Part shown: in pieces, positions 55,877 through 64,000 of the stretch
Numbering within the stretch: the stretch's first letter is position 1
Layout of the letters: each line of letters starts with the position of its first letter
Source: Sphingobium arseniciresistens
GTDB lineage: Bacteria > Pseudomonadota > Alphaproteobacteria > Sphingomonadales > Sphingomonadaceae
NCBI GenBank assembly: GCA_029167225.1
Contig: JARFNK010000008.1
Coordinates: forward strand, 124,001-188,000
DNA: 64,000 nt
Direction: 5' to 3'
Notes under the pieces: generated by a model
Told to the model about the DNA's origin: nothing
Database searches by the model: none
The model's input: the letters and a program-made list of their open reading frames with translations, nothing else
Translations under genes and position numbers: made by a program

Positions 55877-57153
55877 TGCCCGGCATGGGCGCGCTTGGAA
55901 TGGGTGGACCGGGAGCGGGGGGCGAGATCCTCTACCTCTGCCACCGCATTCCTTTCCCGCCCGATCGCGGTGACAAGATCCGCTCGCACCACCTGCTGCA
56001 TGCGCTGGCGAAGATCGCGCCGGTCCATGTCGGCTGCTTCGCCGACGACGACCGGGACGAGCGCTTTGCGCCGCTGCTGGCACAGCTCGCGGCAAGCCAG
56101 GCAGTCATCCGCCGCGATCGTTCGCGCGCCGTCGCCGGCATCACCGGGCTGCTGCGGCGCCAATCGCTGCTTGTCGCGCTGTTCGACCATCCCCGGCTGC
56201 ATGGCTGGGTGCGCGAGACGCTGGCGACCCGGCCCATCGCAGCCGTCGTCTGCTTTTCCGCGCAGATGGCGCATTTCGTGCCGCCGCTGCCTTCGTCCAC
56301 GCGCTTCATGATGGATTTCGTCGATTTCGATTCCGCCAAATATGCCGCCTATGGCGCGGAGCAGGGCGGGCCGATGGGATGGATCAACCGGCGCGAGGCG
56401 CGGCTGCTGTTCGATTTCGAGCGTCGCGTGGCGTCTCGCGCCGATATCTCCACCTTCGTCAGCGAAGCCGAAGCGGCGATGTTTCGCACGGCCACCGGCC
56501 TTGGCGCGGATGCCGTGCAGGCGCTCGAAAATGGCGTTGCGCTCGATTATTTCGCGCCGACCGCCGGTTTCGCGCCGCTCGGGCCGGCCGAGCGCGGGCA
56601 GGGGCCGCTGATCGTGTTCACCGGGCAGATGGACTATCGCCCCAATGTCGAGGCGGTCGTCAGCTTCGCGCGGGAGAGCATGCCCGCCATCCGCGCCATG
56701 CACCCCGATGCCCGCTTCGCCATCGTTGGGCGTGATCCGACGCCGGCCGTGCAGGCGCTCGCCGCGCAACCGGGCGTCGTCGTGACCGGCGGCGTTCCCG
56801 ATGTGCGTGGCTGGCTCGCCGCCGCCGATGTCGTGGTCGCGCCGCTCCGCATCGCGCGGGGCATCCAGAACAAGGTGCTGGAGGCCATGGCGATGGGCCG
56901 TCCGGTCGTGGCCTCCGCGCAGGCCGCCGAAGGGATCGACGCGCAGGATGGCAAGCACCTGCTGATCGCGTCCGATCCGGCGGCGGAGGCGGATATGGTC
57001 TGCGCGCTGCTCGATGATCCGGCCCGGGCCGCAAGTCTGGGCCGGGCCGCCCGCGCGCGGATGGAGCAGCGCTATCATTGGGACGCGACGCTGGCGCCGC
57101 TCAGCGCCATGCTGGGCGGCAAGACGTCGCCCGTCGCGGTGCGGGCCGCGTGA
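55876..57153 (+). CDS. XrtA-system glycosyltransferase (TIGR03087-like)
   Basis: 425 residues from ATG 55876 (TGATG overlap). N-terminal ILYLCHRIPFPPDRGDKIRS is diagnostic of this family. FMMDFVDFDSAKYAAYG follows, then a GT-B C-terminal domain with VFTGQMDYRPNVEAVVSFA and GIQNKVLEAMAMGRPVVAS. Adds a sugar during repeat-unit assembly on the cytoplasmic side. Confidence 0.88.
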   Translation: MPGMGALGMGGPGAGGEILYLCHRIPFPPDRGDKIRSHHLLHALAKIAPVHVGCFADDDRDERFAPLLAQLAASQAVIRRDRSRAVAGITGLLRRQSLLVALFDHPRLHGWVRETLATRPIAAVVCFSAQMAHFVPPLPSSTRFMMDFVDFDSAKYAAYGAEQGGPMGWINRREARLLFDFERRVASRADISTFVSEAEAAMFRTATGLGADAVQALENGVALDYFAPTAGFAPLGPAERGQGPLIVFTGQMDYRPNVEAVVSFARESMPAIRAMHPDARFAIVGRDPTPAVQALAAQPGVVVTGGVPDVRGWLAAADVVVAPLRIARGIQNKVLEAMAMGRPVVASAQAAEGIDAQDGKHLLIASDPAAEADMVCALLDDPARAASLGRAARARMEQRYHWDATLAPLSAMLGGKTSPVAVRAA

Positions 57154-58676
57154 ACCGGATTGCAGCCACGCGGTCGTGGGGGAGTTTCGACCTCACCGGC
57201 TGGCGCCTGCATCTCGCCGCGCTGGGTGCGCTCTGGGCGCTGATCCTCACCGTCTTCGCGCGGGACGCGATCGGCATGGTCACGATCTGGTGGACCGCCT
57301 CCACCTTCGGCCACTGCCTCTTCATCCCGTTCCTCATCGCTTGGCTGGTGCAGCAGCGCCTGCCGGGGTTGCGCCAGCTTGATCCTGCCGCATGGGCGCC
57401 GGGCCTGCTGTGGCTGGCGGCGGGCGGGTTCGGCTGGCTGCTCGGCGATGCGGGCGGGGTGGCGCTGTTCCGCCATGCGGGGCTCGTCATCATGGCTCAG
57501 GGCGCGGTGATCGCCACCCTTGGCCCCGCCGCGTCGCGCGCGCTGATGTTCCCGATCTTCTACGCGCTGTTCATGATCCCCTTCGGCGAGGAGATCGTGC
57601 CGCCGCTCCAGCTTCTCACCGCCCGGCTGGCGATGATCCTGCTCGATCTGTTCGCCGTGCCAGCCCATGTCGATGGCATCTTCATCACAACGCCCACCGG
57701 CTATTTCGAGGTGGCGGAAGCCTGTTCGGGCGCGAAGTTCGTGATCGCCATGAGCGCCTATGGCGCGCTTGTGTGCAATGTCTGCTTCCGCACATGGCCG
57801 CGCCGCATCGTCTTCATGGGCGCGGCGCTGTCGCTCTCCGTACTTGCCAATGGCGTGCGCGCCTTCGCCACCATCTATGTCGCGCATCTGACATCGGTGG
57901 ATGCGGCGGTGGGGTTCGACCATGTCGTCTATGGCTGGGTCTTCTTCGCGATCGTCCTGACGATCATCATGGCGGTCGGCTGGCGCTTCTTCGATCGCAG
58001 GCCAGGCGACCCATGGTTCGACCCCGCCGTGCTTCAGGGCCGCAGCGGGGGCGGATCGCTCGCTCGGACGCTTCCCTTTGCCGTGCTGCTGATCCTCGCC
58101 GCGCCGCTCTGGTCACTCACCATGTCGAGCCGCACCATGGCACTGCCCGCAGCGCCGCAGCTTCCGGCCGTCCCCGGCTGGAGCACCAGTGCCGCGCCCA
58201 CGGCCTATCCATGGAAACCGCGCTTCGACGGGGCGGACCATCTGCTCCAGCGCCGCTATGTCGATGCACGGGGGCAGGTCGTCGACCTCGCCATCGCCCT
58301 GTACGACAGGCAGGAGGAGGCGCGTGAACTGGTCGGCTTCGGGCAGGGCGCCGCCGATCCCGACAGCGGCTGGACCTGGTCTTCGCCCGCACCGGCCCCG
58401 GCGGGCGGACTCGGCGCGCAGATCACCGCGCCCGGCCCCGTCATCCGCCATGTCGTCACCTTCTATGCGCTGGGCGGGATCGTGACCGGGAGCGCCGGGG
58501 CGGTGAAGCTGGAGACGCTGAAGGCCCGGTTGCTGGGCGGCGACCAGCGCGCGGTCGCCATCCTGATCTCCGCCGAGGCGCGGGAGGGGTATCCCGCCGA
58601 CGCCGCGATCGCCGCCTTCCTGCGCGATCTCGGCAGCATCAAGGAACTGGCTGACGCAAGCGCGGGCATCCGCTAG
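57150..58676 (+). CDS. xrtA: Exosortase A with C-terminal EpsI domain
   Basis: 508 residues from GTG (GTGA overlap). About eight membrane helices, then catalytic residues VAEACSGAKFV (Cys near 192), LANGVRAFATIYVAH (Arg near 236) and GFDHVVYGW (His near 257). Residues from about 310 form the EpsI/DUF3485 domain (DHLLQRRYVD). It cleaves PEP-CTERM sorting signals and links export to the polymer. No PEP-CTERM substrate gene is in the window. Confidence 0.92.
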   Translation: MNRIAATRSWGSFDLTGWRLHLAALGALWALILTVFARDAIGMVTIWWTASTFGHCLFIPFLIAWLVQQRLPGLRQLDPAAWAPGLLWLAAGGFGWLLGDAGGVALFRHAGLVIMAQGAVIATLGPAASRALMFPIFYALFMIPFGEEIVPPLQLLTARLAMILLDLFAVPAHVDGIFITTPTGYFEVAEACSGAKFVIAMSAYGALVCNVCFRTWPRRIVFMGAALSLSVLANGVRAFATIYVAHLTSVDAAVGFDHVVYGWVFFAIVLTIIMAVGWRFFDRRPGDPWFDPAVLQGRSGGGSLARTLPFAVLLILAAPLWSLTMSSRTMALPAAPQLPAVPGWSTSAAPTAYPWKPRFDGADHLLQRRYVDARGQVVDLAIALYDRQEEARELVGFGQGAADPDSGWTWSSPAPAPAGGLGAQITAPGPVIRHVVTFYALGGIVTGSAGAVKLETLKARLLGGDQRAVAILISAEAREGYPADAAIAAFLRDLGSIKELADASAGIR

Positions 58677-58685
58677 AGCGGCCCC

Positions 58686-60584
58686 ATGTGCGGCATAGCA
58701 GGCATCTTCCACATCGAGACGGCAAAGCCGGTCGATCCCGCGCGCGTGGCGCTGATGACCGACGCGCTGGTGCATCGCGGGCCGGACGGATCGGGCGTGT
58801 GGACCGCGCCGGGCGTGGGACTGGGGCATCGCCGCCTCTCCATCATCGATCTGGGCGGTGGCGCGCAGCCGATGCTTTCGACCGACGAGAGCCTCGCTGT
58901 CGCCTTCAACGGGGAAATCTATAATTTCCGTGAGATACGCGCCGAACTTGAGGCCAAGGGGCACAAGTTCCGCACGAACAGCGACACGGAAGTCATCCTG
59001 CACGGCTATCGCCAATGGGGGGAGGCCTGTGTCGACCGTTTCGTCGGCATGTTCGCCTTTGCCTTGCTGGATCGGCACGCCAATGCGCTCTGGCTGGTGC
59101 GGGACCGGCTGGGGGTGAAGCCGCTGCACTATGCCCAGCTGTCGGACGGCAGTGTCATTTTTGCTTCCGAACTCAAGGGCTTGCTGGCACATCCTCTGCT
59201 CCGCCGTGAGCCGGATCTGACGGCGGTCGAGGACTATATGGCGCTCGGCTACGTGCCCGATGACGCCTGTTTCATCGCCGGCGTGAAGAAGCTGGGCGCC
59301 GGCGAGGCGCTGCGCCTCGTGCGCGGTCAGCCGATGCCGCGCCCGACCCGCTATTGGGACATGAATTTTTCCGACCGCAGCCGCGCGAAGCCGGCCGCGC
59401 TGGAGGAGGAACTGGTCGCCCTGATGCGGCAGGCGGTGCAGTCCCGCATGGTCGCGGACGTGCCGCTGGGCGCGTTCCTCTCCGGCGGTGTCGACAGCAG
59501 CAGCGTCGTCGCGCTGATGGCGGAGGCAAGCCGGCAGGCGGTCAAGACCTGCACCATCGGCTTTGACGTCGCCGCGCTGGACGAAACCGGCTATGCCGAC
59601 CGGATCGCCCGCCGCTTCGCCACCGACCACCGCACCCGTATGGTCTCGCCGGATGATTTCGGGCTGATCGACACGCTCGTCCATCATTTCGACGAGCCGT
59701 TCGCCGATGCCTCCGCGCTGCCGACCTATCGCGTGTGCGAACTGGCGCGGGAGGAAGTGACGGTTGCGCTATCAGGCGATGGCGCCGACGAGGCCTTTGC
59801 CGGCTATCGCCGCCACCTGTTCCAGCATCGCGGCGAGGGCCTTCGCGCGTTGCTGCCCGCCGGCATCCGCAAGCCGTTGTTCGGTACATTGGGCAAATAT
59901 TATCCCAAGGCGGACTGGGCGCCGCGACCGCTGCGCGCGAAATCCACCTTGCTCGAATTGGCGGCAGACGGCGCGGAAGCCTATGCCGCCTCGGTCGGGG
60001 TCACGCCCCACGCCGTGCGTCACCGCCTCTACAGCCCGGACTTCAGGGCCGCCATTGCCGGCCACCGGGGCGAGGATCGCTACATTGCCGCGATGCGCGA
60101 CGCGCCCGCGTGCGATCCGCTGGACCGTGCCCAATATGCCGACATGAAGATCTGGCTGCCCGGCGATATCCTGACCAAGACCGACCGCATGAGCATGGCC
60201 GTCGGCCTGGAAGCGCGTGAGCCGCTCCTGGACCATCGCCTCATGGAGTTTGCCGGCCGTCTGCCCATCGGCCAGCGCATCCATGGCAACAGCGGCAAAT
60301 ATATCATGAAGAAGGCGATGGAAGCCTATCTGCCGGAAGACATTCTCTATCGCCCGAAAATGGGCTTCGTGACGCCGATCAGCGCGTGGTTCCGTGGTCC
60401 GCTGGCAGGCGAGGGGACGGCGATCGCGGGCGGCTCGGCCCTGGCGCGGACGGGCTGGTTCGACCTGAAGGCGCTGGCGAAGGTCGCGGCGGACCATAAG
60501 GCGGGCCTGTCCGATAATGGCCGGCTGTTGTGGCAACTTCTGATGCTGGACCGGGCGCTGGGCCGCACTTTCGGCTTGTCATGA
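58686..60584 (+). CDS. XrtA-system asparagine synthase-like amidotransferase
   Basis: 632 residues. Class II glutaminase domain with N-terminal nucleophile Cys2 (MCGIAGIF), RGPDGSGVW and FNGEIYNF, then the synthetase PP-loop FLSGGVDSSSVVALMAE (about 263 to 279) and GDGADEAFAGYRRH. In XrtA loci it is believed to amidate a sugar or uronic acid of the polymer. It is the last gene of the cluster. Confidence 0.9.
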   Translation: MCGIAGIFHIETAKPVDPARVALMTDALVHRGPDGSGVWTAPGVGLGHRRLSIIDLGGGAQPMLSTDESLAVAFNGEIYNFREIRAELEAKGHKFRTNSDTEVILHGYRQWGEACVDRFVGMFAFALLDRHANALWLVRDRLGVKPLHYAQLSDGSVIFASELKGLLAHPLLRREPDLTAVEDYMALGYVPDDACFIAGVKKLGAGEALRLVRGQPMPRPTRYWDMNFSDRSRAKPAALEEELVALMRQAVQSRMVADVPLGAFLSGGVDSSSVVALMAEASRQAVKTCTIGFDVAALDETGYADRIARRFATDHRTRMVSPDDFGLIDTLVHHFDEPFADASALPTYRVCELAREEVTVALSGDGADEAFAGYRRHLFQHRGEGLRALLPAGIRKPLFGTLGKYYPKADWAPRPLRAKSTLLELAADGAEAYAASVGVTPHAVRHRLYSPDFRAAIAGHRGEDRYIAAMRDAPACDPLDRAQYADMKIWLPGDILTKTDRMSMAVGLEAREPLLDHRLMEFAGRLPIGQRIHGNSGKYIMKKAMEAYLPEDILYRPKMGFVTPISAWFRGPLAGEGTAIAGGSALARTGWFDLKALAKVAADHKAGLSDNGRLLWQLLMLDRALGRTFGLS

Positions 60585-60599
60585 AGGCAGGGTGCAAAA

Positions 60600-60751
60600 A
60601 CATGATAGCGCTAACGGTTGCGTGAAACGCAATCGTAATATTCCACAACGCATTTGCAGCATCACACCGTTTTGAACATAAGGAACAGGCCTTTCAGGCA
60701 TCCTCTCCTAAAACTTTCAAGGCCGGTCCTGATGGATCGGCCCTTTTTTTG
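60600..60751 (+). ncRNA. Candidate small RNA ending in a strong terminator
   Basis: The 234-bp gap after the amidotransferase gene contains no ORF. It contains AT-rich start-like sequence, an unpaired CCTCTCC (anti-Shine-Dalgarno-like) near 60703, and an excellent terminator at its end. This is a pattern shared by alphaproteobacterial small RNAs. Alternatively it is only the operon's 3' untranslated region. Confidence 0.3.
60721..60751 (+). terminator. Intrinsic terminator of the exopolysaccharide operon
   Basis: GGCCGGTCC-TGAT-GGATCGGCC stem-loop followed by seven T. Confidence 0.85.
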
Positions 60752-60818
60752 TTCGTGACGAATCGGCTTTCGCGTGTCCTGTCGATGTGTCGTCACCGGC
60801 CAGCGCGTGGCGTTGCGC

Positions 60819-61565
60819 TCAGGCTTCAGGATAGTCCGCACCGACGAAATACAGCCCATCCGGGGGCGCATTCAGGCCCAGTGCCGCGCGATCCCGTGCG
60901 TCCAATGCGGCTTTCAGGTCGCTGCCCGTCCATTGCCCGGTGCCGACCATGGCGAGGCAGCCCACCATCGACCGCACCTGATGATGCAGGAAGGAGCGCG
61001 CCTCCGCATGGATCGCGATTCGCTCGCCGTCGCGAATCACGTCCAGCCGGTCCAGCGTCTTGTCGGGGCTTGCCGCCTGGCAATGGGCCGATCGGAAGGT
61101 CGTGAAGTCATGCCGCCCGACCAGATGCTGTGCCGCTGCGTGCATCGCGTCGGCGTCCAGCGCCCGTGTCACGCGCCACGCCAGCCCAAGCTGGGTCGTC
61201 AGCGGTGCCCGGCGATTGACGATCCGGTAGACATAGCGCCGCCCCAGGCAGGAAAAGCGCGCATGCCAGTCATCCGGCACGATGGCGCAATCGAGAATCG
61301 CGATGGGGGCAGGGCGCATCAGTGCGTTCATCGCCTCCATAAGCCGAAAAGGCGTGATCGCCTTGTCGATGTCGGCATGGGCGCGCATCGCGAGGCCATG
61401 GACGCCGGCATCGGTTCGGCCGGCGGCGTGGACGACCGCCTGCTCGCGCGTGACGGCGGCGATGGCCTCTTCCATAGCCTGCTGGACGCTCGGGCCATGG
61501 GCCTGTCGTTGCCAGCCCATGAAAGGGCGGCCGTCAAATTCCACGGTGAAGGCGTAGCGGCTCAT
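60819..61565 (-). CDS. truA: tRNA pseudouridine(38-40) synthase
   Basis: 248 residues. [18 protein letters not shown], catalytic Asp52 in [25 protein letters not shown], and C-terminal [14 protein letters not shown]. Full family length. Converts U38 to U40 of tRNA anticodon stems. Follows fmt on the minus strand with a 10-bp gap. Confidence 0.95.
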   Translation of the reverse strand: MSRYAFTVEFDGRPFMGWQRQAHGPSVQQAMEEAIAAVTREQAVVHAAGRTDAGVHGLAMRAHADIDKAITPFRLMEAMNALMRPAPIAILDCAIVPDDWHARFSCLGRRYVYRIVNRRAPLTTQLGLAWRVTRALDADAMHAAAQHLVGRHDFTTFRSAHCQAASPDKTLDRLDVIRDGERIAIHAEARSFLHHQVRSMVGCLAMVGTGQWTGSDLKAALDARDRAALGLNAPPDGLYFVGADYPEA

Positions 61566-61575
61566 GACCGGCGCG

Positions 61576-62496
61576 TCATTCGCTGGCTAGGGGCTCGACC
61601 ATGCTGCCGGCCGGCATGGTAAAGCCGCGCAGCAGTTCGCCCGGGCTCATCGCGCCCTTGCCGGCGCGCTGGATCAGCGTGGGGCGGATGCTGTGCCGGC
61701 CGCAGGCGATCAGCAGGCTGTCGTCCAGCAATGTGCCGGGCGCGCCGCTCGGCTCCTCGACATGGCCGGCAAGGATACGGAAGCGCTCGCCGCCATAGAT
61801 GAAATAGGCACCTGGCGCGGGGTTGAACGCACGCACCTGCCGCTCGACGGCATGGGCTTCGTGGCGCCAGTCGATGCGGCTTTCCGCCTTGTCGATCTTC
61901 GCCGCATAGGTGACGCCCTCCTCCGGCTGGGGCACGGGCGGATGCAAAGAGAGGTCGTCGAGCACCTCCACCATCAGCGCGGCGCCGGCGTGAGCCAGTT
62001 CATCGGTCAATTCGCCGGCGGTCTTGCCTTCGATCGGTGTCACGGCCTTGGCGCGCATCGGCCCGGTATCGAGCCCGGCTTCCATGTCCATGATGGTCAC
62101 GCCGGTCACATTGTCCCCGGCCAGGATGGCGCGCTGGATGGGCGCGGCCCCCCGCCAGCGCGGGAGCAGCGAGGCATGGATGTTGAGGCAGCCGGAACGC
62201 GGCGCATCCAGAACCGCGCGGGGCAGGATGAGGCCATAGGCCGCGACCACCGCGACGTCGGCGTCGAGCGCCGCGAATGCAGCCCGCACCTCGGCGTCCT
62301 TCAAGGAAAGCGGCGTTCGAACCTCGATCCCCATCGCTTCGGCGCGGGCGTGGACGGGGGTAGGCCGCAGCGCCTTGCCCCGGCCCGCCGGACGCGGCGG
62401 CTGGCTGTAGACGGCGACGATCTGGTGCCCGGCCTCCGCCAGCGCCTCAAGGGCGGGGACGGCGAAATCGGGCGTGCCCATGTAGATGATACGCAT
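61576..62496 (-). CDS. fmt: Methionyl-tRNA formyltransferase
   Basis: 306 residues from ATG 62496 ([19 protein letters not shown]). [20 protein letters not shown] with catalytic Asn/His, [15 protein letters not shown], and a C-terminal OB-like domain. Formylates initiator Met-tRNA. An upstream in-frame ATG is unlikely. Confidence 0.95.
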   Translation of the reverse strand: MRIIYMGTPDFAVPALEALAEAGHQIVAVYSQPPRPAGRGKALRPTPVHARAEAMGIEVRTPLSLKDAEVRAAFAALDADVAVVAAYGLILPRAVLDAPRSGCLNIHASLLPRWRGAAPIQRAILAGDNVTGVTIMDMEAGLDTGPMRAKAVTPIEGKTAGELTDELAHAGAALMVEVLDDLSLHPPVPQPEEGVTYAAKIDKAESRIDWRHEAHAVERQVRAFNPAPGAYFIYGGERFRILAGHVEEPSGAPGTLLDDSLLIACGRHSIRPTLIQRAGKGAMSPGELLRGFTMPAGSMVEPLASE

Positions 62497-62579
62497 GCCG
62501 CCCTCCAAAGCCCCAGATGCGCTCAAGCGCAAGGGCTATTGTACGGAGGTGGCGGAGATAAGCGCGGTCGGGAGGGCTT

Positions 62580-62747
62580 TCAGGCCGCGCGGGCGAGCGC
62601 GATTTCCTCGACGGGAAGGTTCGTGAGGACGGGTGCGGGCGCTGCTACCGTCTTTTGCGATGCATCATTGGAAAGGCCGGAGACATAGCGCTCGGCAAGA
62701 ACGACATCGCGGCGATAGGCGAAGTAGAGAGAGATCAGCGAAAACAT
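62580..62747 (-). CDS. Small conserved-looking hypothetical protein
   Basis: 55 residues with GAGG seven bases before the ATG. Starts FSLISLYFAYRRDVVLAERY, then Ala/Pro-rich (ASQKTVAAPAPVLTNLP) and VEEIALARAA. Not a member of any family that I recognise. It lies between fmt and recR. Confidence 0.5.
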   Translation of the reverse strand: MFSLISLYFAYRRDVVLAERYVSGLSNDASQKTVAAPAPVLTNLPVEEIALARAA

Positions 62748-62955
62748 GGTACAGCCTCAATATTAAATCATGCTTGGACTTGCTGCACTGCAGCATCATC
62801 GCCCATGTGGTCCCACGGCGCGGTTTCCGCAAATGCAATGATGCCGCTTTCGATTGCAGAAAACGACATCGGGATTCTCTAGGTGGCCATCGCAGTCCTG
62901 GCCTTGGTCCGGCGGCTATTGTGCAAGGCGGACCCGACGCCTTATGTGTCGCGGC

Positions 62956-63552
62956 ATGGCATCGCCCGAAATCGACGCGCTCACTCAGGCGCTTTCCCGC
63001 CTGCCGGGGCTTGGTCCCCGCTCGGCCCGCCGTGCCGTGCTGCATCTGCTGAAGAAGCGCGAAGCGGCGATGGAACCGCTGCTTCGCGCGCTGGAGGCGG
63101 TGAATGAGCGGCTGGAGACCTGCAACCTGTGCGGCAATGTCGACACCACCAACCCCTGCGCCATCTGCGTGGATACCCGGCGCGATGCCCGCGCGCTGTG
63201 CGTGGTGGAGGATGTGTCGGACCTCTGGGCGCTGGACAAGTCCCGCCTGTTCCCCGGCCGCTTCCATGTGCTGGGCGGGCGGCTTTCCGCGCTCGATGGC
63301 GTGCGCCCCGAAGACCTCTCCATCGATTCGCTGATCGGCCGGGTGGCGGCGGGTGGGATCGATGAGGTCGTGCTGGCCATGAATGCGACACTGGAAGGGC
63401 AGACGACCGCCCATTATATCGCTGAGCGGCTGGAAAACTTCCCGATCCGGCTGACCCAGCTGGCCCATGGCCTGCCGGTCGGCGGCGAACTGGACTATCT
63501 GGACGAGGGTACGCTGGCACAGGCGTTAAGGGCCCGGCGACCCGTGGGGTAG
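62956..63552 (+). CDS. recR: Recombination mediator protein RecR
   Basis: 198 residues from ATG 62956. Helix-hairpin-helix ([20 protein letters not shown]), zinc finger [16 protein letters not shown], Toprim domain ([35 protein letters not shown]) and Walker-like C-terminus ([20 protein letters not shown]). Loads RecA with RecF/RecO. The 208 bp upstream hold no gene and presumably its promoter. Confidence 0.95.
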   Translation: MASPEIDALTQALSRLPGLGPRSARRAVLHLLKKREAAMEPLLRALEAVNERLETCNLCGNVDTTNPCAICVDTRRDARALCVVEDVSDLWALDKSRLFPGRFHVLGGRLSALDGVRPEDLSIDSLIGRVAAGGIDEVVLAMNATLEGQTTAHYIAERLENFPIRLTQLAHGLPVGGELDYLDEGTLAQALRARRPVG

Positions 63553-63604
63553 GGTGGCGGCGAGGAATGCGGACGGCGCGCGTGTCGCAGGCCGATTACA
63601 GCGG

Positions 63605-64000
63605 TTATGCGGCGGCATGTTCCCGTCGTTCGAGACGGGCCTCGGCGACCTTGCTGCGAAGCATGCGATCGCTCGCGATGATCGTCCGGTCACGCCCCTG
63701 TCGTTTTGCCCTATATAGCGCTGCATCGGCCGCGGTGACGAGGCTTTCCAGATCCTGCCCGGGTGAGCAGCGCGTCAATCCTGCGCTGAAGCTGATATGC
63801 AGGTCGTTGCCCGCCGATGTCCTTGCCTGCGCCATCACTTCGCGCAGCTTCGCCAGCGTCGCGATCGCGGATGCGAGGGATGTGCTCGGGAAGATGATGA
63901 GAAATTCTTCCCCACCCCATCGCGCAATGATGTCCGTTTTCCGCAAGACGTCGCGCGCAGTGTCCGCGAAGCAGCGCAGCACCTCGTCGCCGACGCCATG
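63605..64000 (-). CDS. GGDEF domain protein, diguanylate cyclase (3' part)
   Basis: 131 C-terminal residues; the gene continues beyond the window. RKTDIIARWGGEEFLIIFPS contains the GG(D/E)EF active site and, five residues before it, an RxxD inhibitory c-di-GMP site. LHISFSAGLTRCSPGQDL, AALYRAKRQGRDR complete the domain. Probably an active, feedback-inhibited diguanylate cyclase; c-di-GMP often controls exopolysaccharide. Confidence 0.9.
   Translation of the reverse strand, partial: HGVGDEVLRCFADTARDVLRKTDIIARWGGEEFLIIFPSTSLASAIATLAKLREVMAQARTSAGNDLHISFSAGLTRCSPGQDLESLVTAADAALYRAKRQGRDRTIIASDRMLRSKVAEARLERREHAAA

Noticed and set aside
54701-59687. Several 400 to 520-codon minus-strand frames across the exosortase genes
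   Set aside because: No protein-like motifs, all opposite to recognisable enzymes; explained by GC-rich codon use.
1-64000. tRNA or rRNA genes, including a tRNA att site
   Set aside because: No tRNA-like cloverleaf or CCA-ending sequence was noticed at the att core or elsewhere by eye; attB is intergenic. No covariance search was possible.

Overview
The window is a sphingomonad chromosome segment (Sphingomonas/Sphingobium type) carrying a complete-looking 47.2-kb siphovirus prophage. The host assignment rests on the exosortase A (XrtA/PEP-CTERM) exopolysaccharide locus, on neighbouring truA, fmt and recR genes, and on high-GC alphaproteobacterial coding style. The XrtA locus is cut in two by the prophage. 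Its left part survives as the 3' end of the exosortase-associated PLP decarboxylase (3..410), and its right part runs from 47761 to 60584.

Prophage borders: the 15-bp direct repeat ACCTAACGCTATCTT at 456..470 (attL) and 47645..47659 (attR) brackets the element, with a tyrosine integrase (46552..47592) and an excisionase-like gene next to attR. Leftward (minus) genes from about 39.9 kb to 7.9 kb are, in order of transcription: Cro-like and CII-like regulators, small proteins, a GapR-like protein, RusA, a PP-loop sulfotransferase-like protein, a replication protein containing an iteron array, small and large terminase, a portal fused to an Acb1-like 2H phosphoesterase, minor head, protease/scaffold, cement and capsid proteins, neck genes, tail tube, G/GT chaperones with a -1 frameshift signal, tape measure, tail tip, lysis genes (endolysin, holins, spanins) and an SGNH-hydrolase tail protein. 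An intrinsic terminator lies at 7865..7886. Rightward genes run from 41.0 kb through a RecT-family annealing protein to the integrase. In the circular phage they would continue across attP into the left-arm genes (0.5 to 7.8 kb), so the left arm is probably the distal part of the same early operon. A CI-type S24 repressor (39973..40596) with TGCGTTA-type operator repeats controls the switch.

The most unusual object is an IS inserted in the left arm at 4053..6535. It has an ISL3-family transposase, 22-bp imperfect terminal inverted repeats and a perfect 8-bp target duplication (GTTAAAAT). It also carries a divergent passenger C5-cytosine DNA methyltransferase and a small ribbon-helix-helix-like gene, with palindromic repeats between the divergent genes. 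Removing the IS and one target copy restores a 75-codon phage gene in frame.

Other signals not explained by routine annotation are: an ORF that is complete only across attP in the excised phage; six copies of TTACCGCTGT in the gaps of the late operon, each 25 to 61 nt upstream of a start codon; a 10-bp-periodic iteron array inside the replication gene; a one-base frameshift (648..1404) and a nonsense mutation (43189..43428) in accessory genes; and remnants of larger gene families.

Right of the prophage, the XrtA locus encodes outer-membrane export, chain-length control, tyrosine kinase, a beta-barrel-like protein, an ATPase, a deacetylase, a FemAB-like protein, a glycosyltransferase, exosortase A/EpsI and an asparagine-synthase-like amidotransferase. 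It is followed by truA, fmt, a small ORF, recR and a partial GGDEF gene. No tRNA, rRNA or CRISPR array was seen.
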